A stretch of 64,000 nucleotides of DNA from NCBI GenBank assembly GCA_020847735.1, contig JADLBL010000008.1, positions 1 to 64,000 on the forward strand, written 5' to 3'. This DNA comes from Candidatus Eisenbacteria bacterium. GTDB lineage: Bacteria; Eisenbacteria; RBG-16-71-46. Below the pieces are notes generated by a model. The model searched no databases. It was not told the origin of the DNA and saw only the letters and a list, made by a program, of their open reading frames with translations. This document shows positions 44,339 through 52,674 of this stretch, piece by piece. Every line of letters begins with the position of its first letter. Positions within the stretch are counted from its first letter, which is position 1. Made by a program: the position numbers and the translations under genes.

Positions 44339-45070
44339 TCAGCCGACGAGCGCCGTGAAGTCCTCGAACGGCGTGACGCACGGCCGGCCCTGCGCGTGCC
44401 GGTAGGAGATCTCTCCGGCCGCGAGCCACAGCGTCGCGGCCGAGACCGTCGGCGCGCGGCCTTCGTGCAGGCAGAAAGCCGGTGCGGATCCGCCGCCGTG
44501 GGACGAAAGGATCGCCGCGAGGCGCTTCTCGGCCTCGGCGCGTGACGGCGAGCGCAGGTCCGCCAGCCGCTTCAGCGCCCAGGTCGCGCGCGGATCGGCG
44601 GCGTCGTCCAGCTCGAAGTGCGTGATCGCGTGCCAGCCCGCCGGGATGGACGCGAGCGCCGGCTTCTGTCCCGCGCGGATCGACAGGTGCCAGGACTCCG
44701 AGGGCGAGAGCCAGACCAGCGAACACGGCGCGTAGTGCCCGATCGCCGCCTCGGCGAGCGCCCGCTCGCGGGGATCCGGCGCGCTCGCCACGTCCAGCGT
44801 CAGCAACCCGCGCGAGCGCCGGCCCGGCTTGCCAGGCGTCGGGTCGCGGCGATTGAGCAGCATCGCGACGCCCGGCTCGCCGTGACCCGTGCGCGCGCGA
44901 ACGGCCAGCCAGGTGCCGCCCGCTATGGCGTCGCGACCACCCGCCACGAGCGGTTCGCGCGCGAGCACCCGCGGGGGTTCGCTCGGGCGAGCGGGATCCT
45001 CGTCCCGGTTGGTCGCGAGGACGACAGTCCCTGGCCCGCAGACGTGGAGCCCGAAGACGAGCGTGCACAT
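44339..45070 (-). CDS. NRDE (TANGO2-like) family protein
   Basis: 243 residues. N-terminus MCTLVFGLHVCGPGTVVLATNRDED has the Cys2 and the N-R-D-E box that name the family; GGTWLAVRARTGHGEPGVAMLLN is the next conserved block. Cys2 as first residue after Met resembles an N-terminal nucleophile hydrolase, but no reaction is established; TANGO2 homologues have been tied to haem or lipid handling. ATG 45070 is preceded by TACCGT eight bases away with no ribosome site. Divergent from the FG-GAP gene and convergent to the DHFR-like gene 9 bases away. Confidence 0.9.
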   Translation of the reverse strand: MCTLVFGLHVCGPGTVVLATNRDEDPARPSEPPRVLAREPLVAGGRDAIAGGTWLAVRARTGHGEPGVAMLLNRRDPTPGKPGRRSRGLLTLDVASAPDPRERALAEAAIGHYAPCSLVWLSPSESWHLSIRAGQKPALASIPAGWHAITHFELDDAADPRATWALKRLADLRSPSRAEAEKRLAAILSSHGGGSAPAFCLHEGRAPTVSAATLWLAAGEISYRHAQGRPCVTPFEDFTALVG

Positions 45071-45279
45071 GGCGCGTGACGGTAGCGCGCGGCGGGCGCG
45101 GGCGCGAACCGATGGCGGCGCGGCGAGAGCCGCGGGGGGGCGTGGCGGGCCGCGGGAACCGCGGTGCGGGGGCGCTCCCGGCGAAGTTGGGGCTTTCGCT
45201 CCGTCCACGGCGCCGCGTACGCTCTCCGGGCGCGGCACTCCGCCCGCGATCGAGCCCCTGCATCCTCCGGAGCCGACCC

Positions 45280-47025
45280 ATGCGCCGCACGGCCGCACTC
45301 GCCGCTCTCCTGACCGCGCTCGCGGGCCCCGCCAGCGAGCCGGCGCACGCCGCCCGCGACGAAGCGCCAGTCGCGCGGCCGGCGCGGCCGGCCAGCCCGG
45401 ACTCGCTCGGGCAGGTCCCCGTGATCCTCCACGGCGAGACGCTCGGCGACCGCTTCGGGGACCCGGTCGTGCGCGCGGGCGACGTGAACGGCGACGGCTT
45501 CGACGACCTGCTCATCGGCGCGTGGAACTACAGCGTGGTCGGCGCCGAGGCCGGGCGTGTGTATGTCTACCTGGGCGGGCCGGCCGGCGTGGACTCGACG
45601 CCGGACTGGGTGAAGACCTACCCGACCCCGGGCGCCAAGTTCGGAATGTCGCTCGCGTGCGTCGGCGATCTCGACGCCGACGGCTTCGACGATATTCTGG
45701 TCGGTGCGGGCCGGGACATGGCGTCGCAGCAGGGGAGCGCGCACCTGTTCCGCGGCGGGCCCTCGGGACCCGACACCACGGCCGCGTGGAGCGCGATCGG
45801 CGCGAGCACCTACTCCTGGTTCGGCACCGCGGTCGCCGGCGCGGGCGATTTGAACGACGACGGACACCCCGACATCGCGATCGGCGCGCCGAACGCGCCG
45901 GGCGTGCTCCCCCACCCCGGTGCGGTGTTCGTCTACTACGGCACGGGCACGGGGCTCGCGCCGACGCCCACCGTGCTCCAGGGCGACCTGGACGCCGGCT
46001 GGTTCGGCTACAGCGTCGCGGGCGCCGGCGACGTGAACGGCGACGGTGTGGACGACCTGATCGTGGGCGCGCCCTACACGACGGACCCGCTTCACTGGGA
46101 GGGCCGGGCTCAGCTCTTCCTGGGCTCGCCTTCAGGGGTCTCGACGACGCCGGCGTGGAGCGTCAACTCGGGCAACCTGGGCGCCGGGTTCGGTTATTCG
46201 GTCGGCGGCGCGGGCGACGTGAACGCGGACGGGTTCGGCGACGTGCTCGTCGGCGCCCATCACTTCGATACGACCGGCGTGGCGCCACAGGAAGGGCAGG
46301 GCCGGGCGTTCCTCTTCTTCGGCTCGCCCACCGGGCTCTCGCCGACGGCGCCGTGGTGGATCACCGGACACAGCGTGCAGGCGCACCTGGGTCGCACCGT
46401 CGGCTTCGCGGGCGACGTGAACCACGACGGAATAGACGACCTTTACCTTTCCTCCCTTCGCGAAGCGATCACGCAGTTCAGCGAGGGGCGGCTGGAGATC
46501 TTCTACGGCCGCGCCGGCGTCGGGCCCTCGACCATCGAGAGCTGGGGCTACTCGCCTGGCGAGCGGACCATGGCACTCGGGCAGTCCATGGCGGCCAACA
46601 TGGACTTGAATGGTGACGGCGCCGTGGACGTGGCCGGCGGCAGCTCCGGGCCCTCCGAGGGCCCTACGGCGACCTACGGCTACGTTTACCTGCTCTACGG
46701 CATCCCCGGCGCGCTCGACGCGCCGCCGCCGGCTCCGGCGGACGGGCTCGCGCTGTCGCCGCCCTCGCCGAACCCGCTGGTCTCCGGCGGCAGCGCGACC
46801 GCGCGCTTCACGCTGCCCCGGGCCGCGCGCGTACGACTGGCGATGTTCGACGCGCACGGCCGCGAGGTGGCCGCCGTGCTCGATCGCGCCCTCGAGGCGG
46901 GCACGCACCGCGTGACCTTCCGCGGACTCGATCGCGCGGGCGCGCCGCTGGCGCCGGGGCTCTACTTCCTGGGCCTCGACGTCGAGGGCAGCCGGCGGGC
47001 GAGCAGGCTGGCGATCGTGCGCTGA
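45280..47025 (+). CDS. Secreted FG-GAP (integrin-like) propeller protein with FlgD-type C-terminus
   Basis: 581 residues, ATG 45280 with CGGAG 8 bases upstream. Signal peptide to about residue 25 (AALAALLTALAGPASEPAHA). Seven FG-GAP repeats with Ca-binding D-x-[ND]-x-D-G loops are visible: GDVNGDGFDDLLIGAWN, GDLDADGFDDILVGAG, GDLNDDGHPDIAIGAPN, GDVNGDGVDDLIVGAPY, GDVNADGFGDVLVGA, GDVNHDGIDDLYLSS and MDLNGDGAVDVAGGS. Seven repeats make one closed propeller. The last 85 residues are the FlgD-Ig-like domain (ARFTLPRAARVRLAMFDAHG, LAPGLYFLGLDVEG) ending LAIVR. Likely surface adhesin or binding protein. The stop codon sits inside a terminator stem. Confidence 0.92.
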   Translation: MRRTAALAALLTALAGPASEPAHAARDEAPVARPARPASPDSLGQVPVILHGETLGDRFGDPVVRAGDVNGDGFDDLLIGAWNYSVVGAEAGRVYVYLGGPAGVDSTPDWVKTYPTPGAKFGMSLACVGDLDADGFDDILVGAGRDMASQQGSAHLFRGGPSGPDTTAAWSAIGASTYSWFGTAVAGAGDLNDDGHPDIAIGAPNAPGVLPHPGAVFVYYGTGTGLAPTPTVLQGDLDAGWFGYSVAGAGDVNGDGVDDLIVGAPYTTDPLHWEGRAQLFLGSPSGVSTTPAWSVNSGNLGAGFGYSVGGAGDVNADGFGDVLVGAHHFDTTGVAPQEGQGRAFLFFGSPTGLSPTAPWWITGHSVQAHLGRTVGFAGDVNHDGIDDLYLSSLREAITQFSEGRLEIFYGRAGVGPSTIESWGYSPGERTMALGQSMAANMDLNGDGAVDVAGGSSGPSEGPTATYGYVYLLYGIPGALDAPPPAPADGLALSPPSPNPLVSGGSATARFTLPRAARVRLAMFDAHGREVAAVLDRALEAGTHRVTFRGLDRAGAPLAPGLYFLGLDVEGSRRASRLAIVR

Positions 47026-47059
47026 AGCCCGGCCGCGTTCAGCGCGGCTGGGCTTCAGC
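47021..47059 (+). terminator. Terminator hairpin containing the stop codon
   Basis: GCTGAAGCCCGGCCGCG-TTCAG-CGCGGCTGGGCTTCAGC: 17-bp stem with one G-U pair and a 5-base loop. The TGA of the FG-GAP gene (47023-47025) is in the left arm. No T-run follows. Confidence 0.7.
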
Positions 47060-47220
47060 GCTTCGGCGCCCCCGCCGCGGCCGCGGCCGCACCGCGAACC
47101 AGCCGGCCGGGGCCGGAGAAGCGAATTCGGCGATCGTCGGCCCTCGGCGGAGCCGGCGATCGTCACGGCGAGCCGCTTCGCCGGCGAGCCTCCGTGGGAA
47201 TGCACGGTGTACACTGCGCG

Positions 47221-48819
47221 GTGCGCAATCCCGTCATGCTCCACGACAACCCCGAGGATCTCCCGAGCCCGCGCCGGTTCCCGCGCAAGTGGCTGGTCAG
47301 CGTGTCGGTCCTCACCGGCACGATCATGGCGGTGCTCGATTCGAGCATCGTGAACGTCGCGCTGCCCGACATGTCCGGCACGCTCGGCGCGACGCTCGAA
47401 GAAATCACCTGGGCGGTGACCGCCTACATCCTCGCCCAGGTGATCATCATGCCGATCACCGGACTGCTCTCGTCGCGCTTCGGGCGCAAGCGTTTCTACA
47501 TGGCGAGCGTGCTGACCTTCACGCTCGCGTCCATGGCGTGCGGGCTCGCTCGGGACATGGGCTTCATGGTCGCGTTCCGGATCGCGCAGGGCTTCGGCGG
47601 CGGCGTCCTGCTGACCGTCTCGCAGGCGATCCTGCGCGAGACCTTTCCGCCCGAGGAGCAGGGCCTCGCCATGGGCCTCTACGGCTTCGGCGTCGTGCTC
47701 GCGCCCGCATTCGGCCCGACGCTCGGCGGCTGGATCACCGACCAGTACTCGTGGCCGTGGATCTTCTACATCAACGTCCCGATCGGGGCGCTCAACCTTC
47801 TGCTCGTTTCACGCTTCATCGAGGATCCTCCGTACCTGAAGCGCGACCGCGGCGCGATCGACTGGGCGGGGCTCACGCTGCTGGTGGTGGGACTCGGCGC
47901 GTTCCAGCTGATGATCGCCGAAGGCGAACGCGAGGACTGGTTCCAGTCCGCGTTCATCGTCCGGCTCGCCGTGATCGCCGCGGTCGGGCTCGTGCTGTTC
48001 GTCTGGCGCGAGCTGACCGCCGAGCGGCCGGCCGTGAACCTGCGCATCCTGGCCAACGTTTCGTTCAGCTCGGCGACCGCGATCGGCGGAGTGCTCGGCT
48101 TCGCCCTGTTCGGCAGCCTGTTCCTGCTGCCGATCATGCTGCAGCGCCTGCTCGGCTTCGACGCGATGCAGTCCGGGCTCATCATGATGCCGCGCAGCCT
48201 GGCCATGGCGGTGGTGATGCCCCTCTCCGGCCGCTTCTACAACCGTCTCGGGCCGCGGGTGCTGGTCGGGCTGGGGTTGCTGACGGCGTGTTACGGATTC
48301 TTCGACATGTCGCGGCTCTCGGTGGACATCGGCTACTGGGATCTGTTCTGGCCGCAGGTCTGGCAGGGCGTCGGCTTCAGCCTGATCTTCGTGGCGCTCA
48401 GCACCGCCGCGCTCTCGACGATCTCGCGACCGCGCATGACGGAGGCCACCGGGCTCTACAACGTCGTGCGCCAGGTCACGGGCAGCATCGGAGTCGCCGT
48501 AGCCGCGACGATGCTCAGCGCGAGCACGGTGCGTTACCACGCCATGCTGACCGAAAAGGTCGGGCCCGGCAGCGTCGGCGCGCAATGGCTGCGGCAAATG
48601 ATCGCGCACTTCGTCGGCCAGGGCCGCGATCCCGTTTTGGCGCGTTCTCTCGCCGCGCGCCTGCTCGACGGCGAGATCCTCCGCCAGGCCGCGATGCTGG
48701 CCTACAACCACGTGTTCGCCTTGATCTCGCTCCTGTTCCTTCTGAGCGTGCCGCTCGTGCTGCTGCTCCGTCACGGCAAGCAGGAGGGCGACGGGGAAGT
48801 TCTCATCGAAGGCGGATAG
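47221..48819 (+). CDS. DHA2 family MFS exporter (EmrB/QacA type)
   Basis: 532 residues from GTG 47221 (ATG 47236 is also possible). Fourteen helices; motif D1 LTGTIMAVLDSSIVNVALPDM, motif A GLLSSRFGRKRFYMASVLTF, and QGFGGGVLLTVSQAILRETFPPEEQGLAMGLYGFGVVLAPAFGPTLGGWI with motif C. It also carries LMPRS-type IMMPRSLAMAVVMPLSGRFYNRLG, as in EmrB. EmrB exports hydrophobic compounds across both membranes together with an EmrA adaptor and TolC; no adaptor gene is adjacent here. I chose 47221 because TACACT lies 5 bases before it and no ribosome site is seen for any candidate. Confidence 0.92.
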   Translation: MRNPVMLHDNPEDLPSPRRFPRKWLVSVSVLTGTIMAVLDSSIVNVALPDMSGTLGATLEEITWAVTAYILAQVIIMPITGLLSSRFGRKRFYMASVLTFTLASMACGLARDMGFMVAFRIAQGFGGGVLLTVSQAILRETFPPEEQGLAMGLYGFGVVLAPAFGPTLGGWITDQYSWPWIFYINVPIGALNLLLVSRFIEDPPYLKRDRGAIDWAGLTLLVVGLGAFQLMIAEGEREDWFQSAFIVRLAVIAAVGLVLFVWRELTAERPAVNLRILANVSFSSATAIGGVLGFALFGSLFLLPIMLQRLLGFDAMQSGLIMMPRSLAMAVVMPLSGRFYNRLGPRVLVGLGLLTACYGFFDMSRLSVDIGYWDLFWPQVWQGVGFSLIFVALSTAALSTISRPRMTEATGLYNVVRQVTGSIGVAVAATMLSASTVRYHAMLTEKVGPGSVGAQWLRQMIAHFVGQGRDPVLARSLAARLLDGEILRQAAMLAYNHVFALISLLFLLSVPLVLLLRHGKQEGDGEVLIEGG

Positions 48820-49361
48820 CCGGCCCGGCGGGTCCGCGCGGGTTCGCGCGCCCCGCTCCGAACCGCACGCGAAGCCCCGGGGGCTCCTCTTGCCGCGCGG
48901 ATCGAGCGCTGACGAGATTCGGCGGATCCTCCCAGGAGCTCCGCAATCGGGCCGTGCGAATCATCCGCTGACGCGAGCCACCACCGCTCCTATCAACCCT
49001 GTCGCGCCACACGCCTCAGCGCGATCCACCCTCGCCGCACCTTCCCGCCGCCCGCCCGGCCACGGTCCCGCTCGACCACGCCCACTGGAAGTTGAATGCC
49101 AAGACGCCCAAAGCGCCACACGTCGACCGATCCAGCAAGTTGTTGTCCATCGGGACTATATGCGTCAATCATGCTACCGGACGGAACCTGTACCGACCCG
49201 TGGCCGCCGACAGAACTAGCACAAAAGTGACACAGCACTGCGGCACCCGGAGACAGCTACCAACCCCCGCGCCTGCGCATGTGAGCGACGCTCCTCGGTG
49301 TCACGACGTGGCGCGACGAACCGTTGCTCAGGCTCGCGGTGTCACTCGCGGTGGGTTCTCC
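48820..49361. other. Intergenic region at the left edge of the copper island
   Basis: 542 bases between the convergent DHA2 exporter and the first minus-strand island gene. No supported gene. At about 48970-49100 the base composition visibly drops in GC and stays lower to the right. A short dyad AGCCCC-G-GGGGCT (48873-48885) may help terminate the exporter gene. No tRNA, attachment repeat or integrase remnant recognised. Confidence 0.5.
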
Positions 49362-50123
49362 TCACCACGGGACTTCAGCGTCGGACCGGAACGCCCATGT
49401 TGCGACCCATTCGAGCGAAGCGTACTTCAGGTGCAGCCTGAGCCAGCGGGTCGACCGTGTGATCGTGGCGTCCATGGAGCGGACGTCCCTCTTTGCAAAG
49501 CGAGCCCGATGCTCGGCGATGGTGATCGGGCGGCCACCGTACGGCTCGTAGCGAGAGGGATGACGAAACCGAGCGTCGCGTACCCAGGGTGGGGCGTAGT
49601 AGTCGTTCACACGCCTCAACCGCTCGCCGCGAACCACGTCCACGACCGGGCCACGCAGCATTTCGATCGGGTACCACACGCGCCCACGATCGTCCTCAAG
49701 CCAGACGGATGCGCTCGGACCAAGCCGCGTGAGGTCAGATACCCCTGGGAAGTCGATCACGCGAAGGTCGATCCGGAAGAGCAGGGACGTATCCTGGCCG
49801 GCACGGATCGCCGCCATGCGGTGCTCGCACTCCTCCGAACTCAGGTGCCGGGCGAGGCGGTCGCGCTCGAGGTCGGCACTCTCACACTCCAGCACCATGA
49901 GGGTCGCACTCGAGGCCGGAGCAAGCGCATGAGTGCTCCCCAACACTTGGACCCAGGGGACGGACCACTGGTCGTATGACCACTGCATCAGCCCGGCACC
50001 GCTGGTGTCCGAGGACGCTGAAGCATTGACCGAGGTGCTACGCATCTGCCCCTCAGCAGCTGCGCAGGGAGCCACTACGGCGACCGCGGCGACAACCGTC
50101 CACAACCTGAACTGCGTTCCCAT
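49362..50123 (-). CDS. Secreted protein of unknown function
   Basis: 253 residues. The start is ATG 50123 because a signal peptide begins there (MGTQFRLWTVVAAVAVVAPCAAAEGQ); ribosome site is weak (GGCGGA). Mature part contains MQWSYDQWSVPWVQVLGSTHALA, a segment ECESADLERDRLARHLSSEECEHRMAAIRAGQ with two Cys in a charged helix, and VWLEDDRGRVWYPIEML. It is rich in Trp, Tyr and Arg at the end. I do not recognise the family. It is the last gene of the minus-strand copper-island series, 208 bases after the Met-rich lipoprotein gene; a 6-bp hairpin (50263-50281) lies in the gap. Confidence 0.75.
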   Translation of the reverse strand: MGTQFRLWTVVAAVAVVAPCAAAEGQMRSTSVNASASSDTSGAGLMQWSYDQWSVPWVQVLGSTHALAPASSATLMVLECESADLERDRLARHLSSEECEHRMAAIRAGQDTSLLFRIDLRVIDFPGVSDLTRLGPSASVWLEDDRGRVWYPIEMLRGPVVDVVRGERLRRVNDYYAPPWVRDARFRHPSRYEPYGGRPITIAEHRARFAKRDVRSMDATITRSTRWLRLHLKYASLEWVATWAFRSDAEVPW

Positions 50124-50331
50124 GGATTCCGCCCACTCGAAGTCCTTTGGGCAGTTGTTCGCCCGCAGGGCTGCACGGACTACCCAGCAGGGCCAGGACG
50201 ACGAGGCCATCGCTCGGGGGAAGGCTGACGTCCGCCGTCGCCTGTCCCTGCTGGTAACGGGAGCGCCTCGGGGGCAGGCGCCCCACCTAGCGTGTGATGA
50301 GCATCTACCTCATCCCCCGACGCGGGTTGCG

Positions 50332-50883
50332 CTAGTGATGCCCGGAGTGGCCGTCATCAGTGACAGTCTGGAAGTGAGCGACCATGTCCCCAGACGCGGT
50401 CATCGTCCCTCCGGACATCATCCCGCCCATGCTGCTCATCATCTCGAGCATCGAGCGGTCCATTTGCATCATGTAGCGGGTCTGGACCCGCATGAGGGTG
50501 TCAGGCATGAAGGTGCAGAGCGTGCCCGCTTCGTTCCATGAAAACGTCCCCGCCGTCGCATGGTAGGTATCCATGTGCCCGAGCATGGTCGGATCGTTCA
50601 TGACGGCGTCCATCGACCCGTGGGCCGGCATGGAAGCATCTGGGCATGCACCGCTCATGTCGGCCTCACTCACGAGGTGGAAGCCGCTCTCAACCGCACT
50701 CCGGTCCACGGCGACCCCAAAGTCGAGCGACACGCCGGCATCGAGCCGCACGGCCGTCGCGCCATCCGCTGGGATCACCTTCAGTACGGCTGCGGGCGCT
50801 GGCTGCATCATGCTGGTGCTGGGCTTCGAACATCCCGTGAGCGCACCAAGGAGCAGTGTGAAGACAACGAGTCGAGTGAGCAT
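50332..50883 (-). CDS. Met/His-rich lipoprotein with Ig-like (Big_5) domain
   Basis: 183 residues, ATG 50883 with AGGAGG 4-5 bases upstream. Lipobox: VVFTLLLGALTGCSK, with the lipid Cys at about 18. Residues 34-75 (VLKVIPADGATAVRLDAGVSLDFGVAVDRS) fit a bacterial Ig-like Big_5/SwmB fold. The rest is crowded with Met and His: 22 Met in the protein, in clusters such as YMMQMDRSMLEMMSSMGGMM, and a C-terminal DDGHSGHH. Met motifs bind Cu(I) and Ag(I), and His tails bind Cu(II). With CusCBA and CopA next to it, a periplasmic copper-binding role is likely (inference). I know no named family with this layout. Confidence 0.85.
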   Translation of the reverse strand: MLTRLVVFTLLLGALTGCSKPSTSMMQPAPAAVLKVIPADGATAVRLDAGVSLDFGVAVDRSAVESGFHLVSEADMSGACPDASMPAHGSMDAVMNDPTMLGHMDTYHATAGTFSWNEAGTLCTFMPDTLMRVQTRYMMQMDRSMLEMMSSMGGMMSGGTMTASGDMVAHFQTVTDDGHSGHH

Positions 50884-51023
50884 TGATCCTCCTGAAATCC
50901 GGCCGTGGCACGGCGTGTTGGGCGTTGGGCTGAGTCCTTGAAGGGCCGGCGGAGAACCCGGAGCGACGAACCACCCGGTGCACCAGGCAAGTGTTCGTTC
51001 CACGGTCCCCCGATGGCCTCGCA

Positions 51024-51509
51024 TCACTTTGCTACCGAGTACTTCCCGTCGTCCCACCGAACGACCTCCCGAATCCCTCCAAAGGTGTTGAAGTAGACGA
51101 GGCGCAGCCCGGATTCCCCGGGGCAGATCTCCTGGGCGGAAGCTGCGCGGATCTTCAGGAGTGGAAACAGCCTCGTCCGGAAATACTCCAGGGCGGCCTC
51201 CGCCCTTTCGAGCGGTCGAAGCGCCCCGAAATACCTGGTGCTCTGATCGCCGTAGATGGAGACCACGACCTTCCCGGCCAAGCGGTCATACGAACACGTG
51301 ATCACAGCGTCGATGCCCTGGGCCTCGACTCTGGCGGCAGGCAGATTCGACATCATCACGATCGCGGCCATCTCCCCGGCAACGATCGGGTACTCGCTCG
51401 AGAGCCGTACCGGCTGCCGGCCGACTGAGTCGGGGGGTGATTGGGCGCCGCTGCTTGTCGCGATGCACACCAACGCGACGACTGCGATCCAAGTGCTCGG
51501 GCGTTTCAT
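51024..51509 (-). CDS. Secreted protein of unknown function
   Basis: 161 residues, ATG 51509 with AAGGAG 6 bases upstream. Signal peptide MKRPSTWIAVVALVCIATSS followed by Ala-Gln cleavage region. Mature part: EYPIVAGEMAAIVMMSNLPAARVEA, ITCSYDRLAGKVVVSIYGDQ, ALEYFRTRLFPLLKIRAASAQEI and LRLVYFNTFGGIREVVRWDDGKYSV. It looks like a small alpha+beta periplasmic domain. Family not recognised. It lies between galT (88 bases upstream in the transcription order) and the Met-rich lipoprotein. Confidence 0.78.
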   Translation of the reverse strand: MKRPSTWIAVVALVCIATSSGAQSPPDSVGRQPVRLSSEYPIVAGEMAAIVMMSNLPAARVEAQGIDAVITCSYDRLAGKVVVSIYGDQSTRYFGALRPLERAEAALEYFRTRLFPLLKIRAASAQEICPGESGLRLVYFNTFGGIREVVRWDDGKYSVAK

Positions 51510-51597
51510 GACCAACTCCTTCGGAAACTCGCAAGAGGAGGCCGGGGATGGCCCACGCCACTCGAGGTGGCGTCGGTCGCCCATGGCACTCGTGCGC

Positions 51598-52620
51598 TCA
51601 TGATCCGGCGCCTCCTTCGACCATCGCTTCCAGGCTGGTTCTCAGTTCGGCCGTGGCCGCTTCGGGAGACACAGGGTTCGAGTAGAACCCGGTGCCCACC
51701 TCGAAGCCGGCCACCTGTGCCGGGCGTGGCAGGACGGCGATGTGCCAGTGGAAGTCCTGGTCGAGCGTGGTCCAGTAGCCCGGCCGACTGTCTCGATTGG
51801 GACCGCTGTAGAGGAAGAGGTTGAATGCAGGTTCGGGCAGCGTCGCCTCCAACGATCGCAGGAGCATCTTGAGCAGGCCCGCCAGATCCAGCAGGACGTT
51901 GGAATCCGCGGTTTCAAAATCCGGCGAATGCTCTCTCGGCAGGATCCAGCACTCGAACGGATGGCGGGAGGCAAACGGCGCGATCGCGACGAAGTACTCG
52001 GATGTCGCAATGACGCGCCGCCCGTCTTCGAGCTCCTCCCGCAGGATGTCGCAGAACACGCAGCGCTCCTTGAGACGGAAGTGCGACCGCGCGCCGTCGA
52101 GGATTTCCTTTAAAGCCTTGGGGGTAACCGGGAGCCCGATGATCTGGGAGTGGGAGTGGCTCGGAAGGGTCGCCCCAGCCATGACGCCCTGGTTCTTGAA
52201 GACGAACACCGCGCGGATGCGGAGATCCCGCTTCAGGTCCGCGATGCGCGCCGCCCACGCGGCAAGAACGAGCGCGATGCGGCCCCGAGACAACTCGGAG
52301 AGCCGGTCTTCGTGCTCGGGAGTCTCGATCACGATTTCGTGGGCGCCCGTACCGGAGGCGGCGTCGTACATGCGCTCCGCCCTGCGCGTGAGCGGTTCCT
52401 CGATACGAAGCGCGGGACGCAAGTTGGCGACTACCCGGACCTCCCAGCCGGGCAGGTTTGGACTTCGTCCCGACGGGCCCCACACGGCAATCTCGGGCGG
52501 GGTCAGCGACTCATTCCCAGCGCAGAACGGACACGCCCCCGTTTCCACGGGACGCACCTGCCAGGGGTCCTCGAGCACGACCCACCGGCCTGTACACGGA
52601 TCCTTGCGAAGAGCACTCAT
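51598..52620 (-). CDS. galT: Galactose-1-phosphate uridylyltransferase
   Basis: 340 residues. GalT swaps UMP between UDP-glucose and galactose-1-phosphate in the Leloir pathway. The active-site motif is LPSHSHSQIIG (normally H-P-H-x-Q, here H-S-H-S-Q, with the second His the nucleophile). Zinc-site cysteines are in ACPFCAG and RCVFCDILREE; also VRVVANLRPAL and WHIAVLPR. This is the DUF4931-like/prokaryotic branch that is common next to glycogen genes. ATG 52620 has GGAGGGGCGGG upstream. No galK or galE adjacent; finding it among copper genes is odd. Could instead be an ADP-glucose phosphorylase-type enzyme of the same superfamily. Confidence 0.88.
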   Translation of the reverse strand: MSALRKDPCTGRWVVLEDPWQVRPVETGACPFCAGNESLTPPEIAVWGPSGRSPNLPGWEVRVVANLRPALRIEEPLTRRAERMYDAASGTGAHEIVIETPEHEDRLSELSRGRIALVLAAWAARIADLKRDLRIRAVFVFKNQGVMAGATLPSHSHSQIIGLPVTPKALKEILDGARSHFRLKERCVFCDILREELEDGRRVIATSEYFVAIAPFASRHPFECWILPREHSPDFETADSNVLLDLAGLLKMLLRSLEATLPEPAFNLFLYSGPNRDSRPGYWTTLDQDFHWHIAVLPRPAQVAGFEVGTGFYSNPVSPEAATAELRTSLEAMVEGGAGS

Positions 52621-52674
52621 CCCGCCCCTCCTTCCGCCCCCACACGCTTCAACTCACGCCTCCGAGCGCTTTGC

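Noticed and set aside
48873-48885. Terminator after the DHA2 exporter
   Set aside because: The dyad has a one-base centre and no T-run, so it is not a convincing terminator.
48993-49238. An 81-codon minus-strand frame in the gap before the copper island
   Set aside because: No ribosome site, no recognisable motif, and composition changes within it.
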